A model generated the notes under the pieces. That model was not told where the DNA came from, made no database searches, and worked only from the letters and a program-made list of their open reading frames with translations. This document shows, in pieces, positions 14,356 through 20,249 of a DNA stretch of 20,249 nucleotides. Position 1 is the first letter of the stretch, and every line of letters begins with the position of its first letter. A program made the translations under genes and the position numbers. The stretch lies in the NCBI GenBank assembly GCA_020024595.1, contig JAHHTO010000028.1, positions 1-20,249 on the forward strand. The letters run 5' to 3'. Origin of the DNA: Schaedlerella sp. Lineage in GTDB: Bacteria; Bacillota; Clostridia; Lachnospirales; Lachnospiraceae.

Positions 14356-15255
14356 CTACATCTCATCTTCATGATATCCAAAGTTCTTCATCAGAAAATC
14401 ACTGTCCCGCCAGTTTTTCTGCACTTTTACCCATAACTTTAAATTGACTTTACAATCCAGAAGACGCTCAATTTCATACCTTGCAGTGCTTCCAATCTTC
14501 TTTAGCATGCTGCCCTGCTTCCCTATGATAATTCCCTTATGCGAATCTCGTTCGCAGATAATGGTCGCATCAATATGCATTACTTTTCGTTCCATCTTCA
14601 TCCGGTCGATTGCCACTGCAATTCCATGCGGGATCTCTTCCTGTAGACAATGCAGAGCCTTTTCCCGAATCAATTCTGCCACAATCTGCCGCTCCGGCTG
14701 ATCTGTAATCGTATCCTCATCATAAAACTGCGGTCCATACGGAAGATACTGAAGAATCACACGTACCAACTCATCTGTATTCTCTCCGTTTCTTGCAGAT
14801 ACCGGAACAATCTCTGCAAAATCATACTCCTTACGGTATATATCAATAGATGCGATAATCTCTTCCCGTTTCACCATGTCTGTCTTATTAATCACAAGAA
14901 TAACCGGCGTTTTCACTCGTTTCAGCTGTTCGATGATATGCTTTTCACCTGCTCCGATAAATGTAGTCGGCTCCACAAGCCAGAGCACTACATCCACCTC
15001 ATTCAACGAACGCTCTGCGATATTTACCATATATTCTCCCAGCTTGTTTTTTGCTTTATGAATCCCCGGAGTATCCACAAATATAATCTGTCCTTCTTCT
15101 TTCGTCAATACGGTCTGTATCCGATTACGGGTTGTCTGGGGTTTATTGGATGTAATCGCAATTTTCTGACCGATCAAATGATTCATCAAAGTAGATTTCC
15201 CCACATTCGGTCTTCCAATCAATGTCACAAATCCCGATTTAAAATCTTCTCTCAT
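14356..15255 (-). CDS. era: GTPase Era
   Basis: Era is an essential ribosome-assembly GTPase that binds the 3' end of 16S rRNA during 30S maturation. The 299-aa protein has the full set: G1 GRPNVGKS (14-21), switch region with TTR (41-43), G3 DTPG (61-64), G4 NKTD (123-126), G5 SAR (153-155), and a C-terminal KH domain with IIGKQGSMLKKIG (243-255). The ATG has GGAGG 7 bases upstream. It begins 40 bp after the M16C peptidase gene stops and is followed after 76 bp by the yqzL-like gene. A TTGACA occurs in that gap but has no matching -10, so one transcript from the peptidase promoter is likely. Confidence 0.97.
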   Translation of the reverse strand: MREDFKSGFVTLIGRPNVGKSTLMNHLIGQKIAITSNKPQTTRNRIQTVLTKEEGQIIFVDTPGIHKAKNKLGEYMVNIAERSLNEVDVVLWLVEPTTFIGAGEKHIIEQLKRVKTPVILVINKTDMVKREEIIASIDIYRKEYDFAEIVPVSARNGENTDELVRVILQYLPYGPQFYDEDTITDQPERQIVAELIREKALHCLQEEIPHGIAVAIDRMKMERKVMHIDATIICERDSHKGIIIGKQGSMLKKIGSTARYEIERLLDCKVNLKLWVKVQKNWRDSDFLMKNFGYHEDEM

Positions 15256-15295
15256 CTGTTATCCTCCGTAAAAGTACCTTTTCACACCTGAATTC

Positions 15296-18241
15296 TCAAA
15301 ATAATGACTTTACTTCCATGAACAAATTCTTCTGTTCCTCAATCTTCTCTTCACTTCCAATCACGCAAAGCTGATCTGCCTTCAACATTGCATCCACCAC
15401 ATCTGCAAGTGCACGGATATCTTCCTGTCTGGCATCCAGTACTTCTTCCCGTTCCTTCCGAATCATTTCTTCCGTCACGTGATTCATATACAAGTTCATA
15501 GAGCGCACACCCTTTGCGTTCGGATTCATCGGGCGGTCAAGATTGCTCATCGTTCCGATGATATACTTATTCATATCTCTCTCATTTACTGTGAACTCCT
15601 TCAGGTAATCTACCACCCCTTCATATACCTCGATCGTCCTCTCGAGATTTGGATCGCGATATGAGATCAGATACCCTTCTCCAATCCGGTTGAAATTGCA
15701 CATGCATCCGTAAGCACCTCCCTTGACACGAATGTTCTGCCAGAGATAATCATAACTCAAGATCACTTTCAGAATTTGCAGTGCACCGTTATATTTTGAA
15801 CCACCATCAATAAAGTTCCCGGTCCTTGCCACATACTGCACTTTCGAAGAAGTCTTAAATCCTTCGTTTCGCTTCACACAATGCAACATACAATGTGTTT
15901 TTGCACCCTCCCCGTTTGTGCCGGCTGGTTCGCTATCATATAACTTCGATCTTAATTTTCTGATTTCTGTCTCAGCAATTTCCAAACCATCTCCTGCCGA
16001 TGTATAACTTACCATCAAGTTATCCCCACGGAAAATCTTCTGTGCAATTTCTTTCAATCCGGCAATCAGATCTGCCTTCTTCTCTTCAAAATGTTCCTCA
16101 ATCTCTTTCACATTCTCATAATATCCGATTCCATCTGTATCATCCTTAAACTTGGAAAGCGGAGATGCATAAGACAATGCACGTAAAGCTGCCGTTGTAT
16201 GACCTGAAGACTGAAGCCCCATCTGCAATCTGGATTTCAACATAGAGAGAATCTCTTTCAGCCGCTTTTCATCCTCTAATTTGGACTCCATCAGAATCTC
16301 TCTCATCATTGTAAATAATATATCCATCTTAGAATATAGTGCTTTTCCTTTGATTTCAAACGTCGCACGGAATGCTTTTTCTTTGACCTGTGTCACATCC
16401 GGATACAGTTCCAGTGACGTACCAATTCCTCCGGTATGCACATTGATTTCATTGAACAACTCACCATACCCATAATGTGTCGTATCGATGATTCCCAAAA
16501 CAGCTTGAAGCATACCCACATATGGAAGTTTCTCCTCCGGCACACTGGACAGATCAAACATCAGTGTCACGTATCCAATACCGTTGGTCTCCACATTATG
16601 ATGTACCATCAGCACATCATCACACATTTTTTCTTCGTTATAAATCGGCGCAATTTCTCTGGAAATATCTTCTCTGCGAAGTACAGGAATCTTCTCCATG
16701 TCCTCCTTGGTATCCTCAGATTCCTGATATGCAATCAATTCCTTGGTATCACGGACCAGTTTTTCCCGTCCTTCTGGCGTCAAACTATTCTTATATGCCT
16801 GCAGTTTTTCATCCAGTTCCCTATCAAGGCGTGCCGTTCTGCCCTTTTCCGGTTTTATCATAACAATCGAACTATGTGTATTATCCAGAAGCCATGTCTG
16901 AATCAGCTCTTCAAAATATCTTGTCCCCACCTGTTCTTTCAAAAACTCAAAGGTGGAAATGGCCTGTATATGAATAAACGGCTTCGTCTCATCGTATAAC
17001 CAGCTGTCAAATATCTCCAAACTATACATCAATCCCTTCGGATAATTTCCGAAGTCAGCTTCCCTGAAACGGAATTCATGATAATTGATTCCAGCTTCCA
17101 GTGCTTTTTTATCAATTCCATTCTCTACGATATCTCGCAAAGTCCTCTCAATCGTCTCAACAAATGCTTCTTTCTGCTCCGGCTCCGCGTTTTTTGCAAT
17201 GATAGAAAATACCGGCTGATAAATTCCATTATCATAAGATCCCATAATATCCTTACCGATTCCCGCATCTACAAGTGCCTTCTTAAGCGGTGCTCCCGGC
17301 GCAGATAACAATGCATAGTCCAGAATCTGAAATGCCTGATACAGCTTCTCATCCAGACTGGTGGCTATCACTTTATTATAAGACAGATACGTATTCTCTT
17401 TCTCCGATTCTTCACTGGAAATCGAATAGGTCTTCTCAAGTTCAATCCTCTTCTCAAATGGTTTCTGGAATCGAATTTCAGAATCCACCGCTTCCTGATC
17501 GAATGCATTCAAATATGCTTGATCCAGCCAAATCAGTTTTTCTTCCATATCCATATTCCCATACAAATAAATATAACTATTGGATGGATGATAGTACTTT
17601 CTATGAAAATCCAAAAATTGCTCATACGTCAGTTCCGGAATCACTTCCGGATCTCCTCCTGATTCATTTGCATAAGAAGTATCTGGAAACAGCGAGTTCA
17701 GAATCACCCGATCTAGCACTCCTTCCGGTGAGGAAAACGCTCCCTTCATCTCGTTATAAACAACACCATTATACTCCAATTTTCCATCCACATCATCCAA
17801 CTTATAACTCCAGCCTTCCTGGCGGAAAATTTCATCATGTTTATAAATATTCGGATAGAATACCGCATCCATATAAACGTGCATCAGATTCTGGAAATCC
17901 CGGTCATTACAGCTTGCCACGGGATATACAGTCTTATCTGGATAAGTCATCGCATTCAAAAATGTATTCAGAGAACCTTTTACCAGTTCTACAAACGGAT
18001 CTTTTACCGGAAAGTCTCTGGAACCACAAAGTACAGAATGTTCCATAATATGCGGAACTCCGGTACTGTCTGATGTCGGTGTACGAAATCCAATAGAAAA
18101 TACTTTGTTCTCATCATCATTTTCCATAAGAAGCACACGTGCACCACTCTTTTTATGTTTCAGTAAATAACCCTTTGATTTTAAATCTGGCAAATCTTCT
18201 GTCAGAATCACTTCATAACCTTTTACATCGTAAATACTCAT
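15296..18241 (-). CDS. M16C (PreP-like) zinc metallopeptidase
   Basis: This is a large insulinase-superfamily peptidase of subfamily M16C, related to mitochondrial/chloroplast PreP, which degrades unstructured peptides inside a closed chamber. At 981 aa it has the single-chain, four-domain size. The inverted zinc motif HIMEH (H64, E67, H68) is followed by the third ligand region NEMKGAF (E164). The C-terminal half carries the substrate-site segment NIRVKGGAYGCM. There is no signal peptide, so it should act in the cytosol. The ATG has AGAGG 8 bases upstream. It heads the era-yqzL-recO unit with an extended -10 promoter at 18302-18310. Co-transcription with ribosome-assembly and repair genes probably reflects conserved gene order rather than shared function. 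Confidence 0.95.
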   Translation of the reverse strand: MSIYDVKGYEVILTEDLPDLKSKGYLLKHKKSGARVLLMENDDENKVFSIGFRTPTSDSTGVPHIMEHSVLCGSRDFPVKDPFVELVKGSLNTFLNAMTYPDKTVYPVASCNDRDFQNLMHVYMDAVFYPNIYKHDEIFRQEGWSYKLDDVDGKLEYNGVVYNEMKGAFSSPEGVLDRVILNSLFPDTSYANESGGDPEVIPELTYEQFLDFHRKYYHPSNSYIYLYGNMDMEEKLIWLDQAYLNAFDQEAVDSEIRFQKPFEKRIELEKTYSISSEESEKENTYLSYNKVIATSLDEKLYQAFQILDYALLSAPGAPLKKALVDAGIGKDIMGSYDNGIYQPVFSIIAKNAEPEQKEAFVETIERTLRDIVENGIDKKALEAGINYHEFRFREADFGNYPKGLMYSLEIFDSWLYDETKPFIHIQAISTFEFLKEQVGTRYFEELIQTWLLDNTHSSIVMIKPEKGRTARLDRELDEKLQAYKNSLTPEGREKLVRDTKELIAYQESEDTKEDMEKIPVLRREDISREIAPIYNEEKMCDDVLMVHHNVETNGIGYVTLMFDLSSVPEEKLPYVGMLQAVLGIIDTTHYGYGELFNEINVHTGGIGTSLELYPDVTQVKEKAFRATFEIKGKALYSKMDILFTMMREILMESKLEDEKRLKEILSMLKSRLQMGLQSSGHTTAALRALSYASPLSKFKDDTDGIGYYENVKEIEEHFEEKKADLIAGLKEIAQKIFRGDNLMVSYTSAGDGLEIAETEIRKLRSKLYDSEPAGTNGEGAKTHCMLHCVKRNEGFKTSSKVQYVARTGNFIDGGSKYNGALQILKVILSYDYLWQNIRVKGGAYGCMCNFNRIGEGYLISYRDPNLERTIEVYEGVVDYLKEFTVNERDMNKYIIGTMSNLDRPMNPNAKGVRSMNLYMNHVTEEMIRKEREEVLDARQEDIRALADVVDAMLKADQLCVIGSEEKIEEQKNLFMEVKSLF

Positions 18242-18301
18242 TTAATGAACCTCTTTCTTTCAAGATTGTTTTTCGGACAAGCACTGCTGTCTTTTCCACA
18301 T

Positions 18302-18310
18302 AGTATATCA
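18302..18310 (-). promoter_or_regulatory. Extended -10 promoter of the M16C-era-recO unit
   Basis: The minus strand reads TGATATACT, a TGN extended -10 with TATACT at 18307-18302, about 60 bases before the peptidase ATG and after the dedA terminator. No good -35 box is present at 17 bp, which an extended -10 can tolerate. Confidence 0.5.
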
Positions 18311-18337
18311 TTTTCTGATTCTATTTAAAAGGGCATT

Positions 18338-18373
18338 AAAAATATTACCGGTCACTTAAAAACCGGCAATATT
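18338..18373 (-). terminator. Rho-independent terminator of dus-dedA
   Basis: The minus-strand RNA forms a 12-bp stem (18373-18362 with 18352-18341) with one G-U pair and a 9-base loop, followed by a run of five U overlapping the last stem bases. It lies about 22 bases after the dedA stop. On the plus strand the wobble becomes an A-C mismatch. Confidence 0.8.
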
Positions 18374-18394
18374 TATTCATGTCTATATTCTGTT

Positions 18395-19018
18395 TTATTG
18401 TTTATATTTTCTATTTCTTTTCCGCATAACAAACTGGTATACCAGTACCCCTGCTCCAACAAGCAGCATTATGCGCACCACGCCAGAATACCGACCTATA
18501 TAAACAATCACCGTTTCCCATGAAGCCCCCAAAACCGCCCCCAGAGACACTAGGATTATATTCCACACTGTACTGCCAATTGCAGTATAAATAAGAAAGA
18601 TTGCCAGATTCATTTCCGCCATTCCCGCCGGAATAGAAATCAGACTGCGGATAATCGGAACACATCTTCCGAATAAAATCATCTTCTTTCCATACTTTTC
18701 AAAAGATGTAATTGTCTTCTCCACATCTTCTTTTTCAAACCCAAGCCTCCGAAACATTCTGCTCTCCATCCATTTTTTCAAGCGTTTCGGACTAAGTTCC
18801 ATTCCCACCCGGTATAACACCAGTGCTCCAATCAAAGAACCGATGGTTGAAAACACAATGACTCCTGGCACAGTCAATGCCGTACAAGTTGTCATAAATC
18901 CCCCGAATGTCAGGATAACTTCCGATGGAATCGGAGGAAAAATATTCTCTACAGCAATCAAAAAACAGACTCCCAGATAGCCAAATGTATCCATAATAGA
19001 AATCAGGATTTCCTGCAT
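18395..19018 (-). CDS. DedA family inner-membrane protein
   Basis: This is a DedA/SNARE-associated-family polytopic membrane protein. Members are thought to be lipid flippases or proton-linked transporters needed for envelope homeostasis; some handle undecaprenyl phosphate or phosphatidylethanolamine. Hallmarks are ENIFPPIPSEVIL (24-36) with the membrane-embedded acidic residues E24 and E33, and FGRCVPIIRSLISIPAG (117-132) with conserved R118 and R124. Several hydrophobic segments follow. I start at ATG 19018 (207 aa, AAAAGGAA upstream), because family proteins begin just before FGYLG. The longer frame opening with GTG at 19093 adds 25 hydrophilic residues with a weak SD. It follows dus closely, in one operon ending at the terminator 18338-18373. 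Confidence 0.88.
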   Translation of the reverse strand: MQEILISIMDTFGYLGVCFLIAVENIFPPIPSEVILTFGGFMTTCTALTVPGVIVFSTIGSLIGALVLYRVGMELSPKRLKKWMESRMFRRLGFEKEDVEKTITSFEKYGKKMILFGRCVPIIRSLISIPAGMAEMNLAIFLIYTAIGSTVWNIILVSLGAVLGASWETVIVYIGRYSGVVRIMLLVGAGVLVYQFVMRKRNRKYKQ

Positions 19019-19097
19019 CGTTTTTAGTTCCTTTTCAGAATTTAAATCTTCTTCTGAAAGTATATGCAAAACCGGTTCTCTTATTCCATTCACAGAA

Positions 19098-20042
19098 TCA
19101 CTCTTTCACAAGTTCCTGTTCTAAAAACAACGCTTCAACTGCTTCTTCATATACTGGTAGTTTCTCCGATTTCTTAATCTTTTTTGCATACTTTTCATAG
19201 TTTGTAAAAATCGGCGCCAGAAATCCCCAGAATTCTTTCATCTTAAATAAAATCGTCCTGTCACCGGACAGCACCTGACAATATCCTTGATACAACAGAT
19301 CATGAAATGTTTTCAATTCTTTCTTATCAAGTGATTTCTGCAAATGAATTTCCCTTGTAAGCCCCGGATTTTTCAATATTCCACGTCCCAGCATCATTGT
19401 ATCTACCTGTGGAAATTGTTCTGTGAAGTACTCATAATCTTTCATGGAAAAAATATCTCCGTTATAACAGACAGGAGCCTTACTAACCGTCAAAGCTTCA
19501 CGAAAAACATTTAGATTCGGATCATTTTTATAAAAGTCTGTCTGCACCCTTGGATGGATAATCAATTCTTTCAGCGGAAATTTATTATAAATCTCCAGAA
19601 TATGTGCAAACTCATCAGGACTTTCTTTTCCAATTCTTGTTTTAATTGAAATCTCTACTTCTGCCTTTGTAAAAATTTTTTCCAAAAACCTCTCCAGTTC
19701 TTCTGGATATGCCAGAAAACCAGATCCCCGTTTTTTTGAAATGACCGTCTTGGAAGGGCACCCCAGATTGAGATTTATTTCCTGATAGCCATAAGCTGTC
19801 TGTAGCTTCCATGCCGTTCGCAGAAAATCTTCAGCAGAATTCGTAAGAATCTGTGGAACTGCATGCATCCCTCGATTATTTTCCGGCTTCACATCCTGCT
19901 TCTCTCTGGAGCTAAAATGCCCTTTTTGATTCGGTTGAATAAACGGAATAAAATATTTATCAATATTATCAAAACATGTATGAAAGGCATTCCGAAATAC
20001 ATATCCCGTAATCCCTTCCAGTGGTGCGGCATATAACTTCAT
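19098..20042 (-). CDS. tRNA-dihydrouridine synthase family protein
   Basis: This is an FMN-dependent Dus-family enzyme that reduces specific uridines in tRNA D-loops. From ATG 20042 the protein is 314 aa. It opens with YAAPLEGITGYVFRNAF, the FMN-binding start of the TIM barrel; the active-site segment LNLGCPSKTVISKKRGSGF places the catalytic Cys at 95. IKTRIG, HPRVQTDFY, YNGDIFS and MLGRGILKNP follow in family order. The start is chosen because GGAGGT lies 6 bases before it and homology begins there. An in-frame ATG at 20123 would add 27 residues of low-complexity, unlikely sequence. The start overlaps a TGA (ATGA) in the frame of the upstream partial gene. The particular position modified (DusA/B/C class) cannot be decided here. 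It is followed by dedA. Confidence 0.92.
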   Translation of the reverse strand: MKLYAAPLEGITGYVFRNAFHTCFDNIDKYFIPFIQPNQKGHFSSREKQDVKPENNRGMHAVPQILTNSAEDFLRTAWKLQTAYGYQEINLNLGCPSKTVISKKRGSGFLAYPEELERFLEKIFTKAEVEISIKTRIGKESPDEFAHILEIYNKFPLKELIIHPRVQTDFYKNDPNLNVFREALTVSKAPVCYNGDIFSMKDYEYFTEQFPQVDTMMLGRGILKNPGLTREIHLQKSLDKKELKTFHDLLYQGYCQVLSGDRTILFKMKEFWGFLAPIFTNYEKYAKKIKKSEKLPVYEEAVEALFLEQELVKE

Positions 20043-20125
20043 ATTTTTACCTCCAGAGGATGTTCTTTCATTTTCTTCATCATTGCCTGAGCTTGTTGGA
20101 ATCCACTTCATCGCTAGAGCCATAT

Positions 20126-20249
20126 TTAATTTTTTGATTCTTTCAATCGTAAAAATGGCAGCGGTGGTAGTTCATTTTTCTCTATCACCGACACTAGCAT
20201 TTCTGCAAATCCTTTCGGATCACGAATCTGAAACTGCATATGATTGAAT
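20126..20249 (-). CDS. C-terminal part of an unrecognised gene (cut by window edge)
   Basis: The last 40 codons of a minus-strand frame are visible, entering from the right edge and ending TAA at 20126-20128. The visible protein contains FQIRDPKGFAEMLVSVIEKN and then a Pro/Leu-rich, basic end. I do not recognise the family. An internal ATG occurs at the fourth codon, but no SD is visible before it, so the sequence is more likely the tail of a longer gene. The same frame has two more stops shortly after, then 22 open codons up to a TGA that overlaps the dus start. Confidence 0.5.
   Translation of the reverse strand, partial: FNHMQFQIRDPKGFAEMLVSVIEKNELPPLPFLRLKESKN

Noticed and set aside
19019..19093. 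GTG start for the DedA protein at 19093
   Set aside because: The 25 added residues are hydrophilic and atypical for the family and the SD is weak. It cannot be fully excluded.
20043..20123. N-terminal extension of the dus protein from ATG 20123
   Set aside because: The 27 extra residues do not match the family, and a near-perfect SD directly precedes the ATG at 20042.

Overview
The window looks like a chromosomal stretch from a low-GC anaerobic Firmicute, most likely a gut Lachnospiraceae/Clostridia-type organism. This is inferred from the gene set: pyruvate,phosphate dikinase, a single-chain (alpha2) glycyl-tRNA synthetase, an oxygen-sensitive radical SAM sulfatase maturase, a PreP-like M16C peptidase next to era-yqzL-recO, and AGGAGG-type ribosome binding sites. 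I see no rRNA, tRNA, CRISPR array, insertion sequence or phage gene. Everything except one pair of genes is on the minus strand.

Left part (1-4085): a LysR-type regulator and a YesM-like sensor histidine kinase overlap by 4 bp (ATGA) on the minus strand. An SD-like motif at the extreme left edge suggests that a third gene, possibly the missing response regulator, follows. Divergent from them are two overlapping half-size CHR-family (chromate-transporter-like) membrane proteins. The 104-bp divergent region holds a good minus-strand promoter and a short palindrome that could be a LysR operator. The CHR pair is joined by an 8-G tract placed so that a -1 shift would fuse the two halves. A perfect 23-bp hairpin terminates both the CHR pair and the convergent maturase gene.

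Middle (4085-8620): an anaerobic sulfatase maturase with every key cysteine intact but no sulfatase nearby, then a 0.7-kb AT-rich gap with no convincing gene, then ppdK with a consensus-like promoter and its own terminator.

Right of that (8677-13335): two tandem paralogous M18 aminopeptidases, then glyS. In related genomes the interval between glyS and ppdK often carries the PPDK regulatory kinase/phosphatase gene; here the aminopeptidases occupy it.

Far right (13352-20249): recO, a small yqzL-like gene whose frame runs into recO, era and a large M16C peptidase form a compact housekeeping operon (transcribed peptidase, era, yqzL, recO). Upstream of it is a dus-dedA operon entered by an unrecognised partial gene at the right edge.

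Overall this is mainly housekeeping DNA: translation, ribosome maturation, recombination repair, peptide turnover and central carbon metabolism. The accessory-looking part is at the left (LysR/kinase/CHR and the orphan maturase). I found no clear new multi-gene system. The most checkable oddities are the CHR-pair G8 slippage site, the yqzL/recO overlap and the LysR-kinase coupling.
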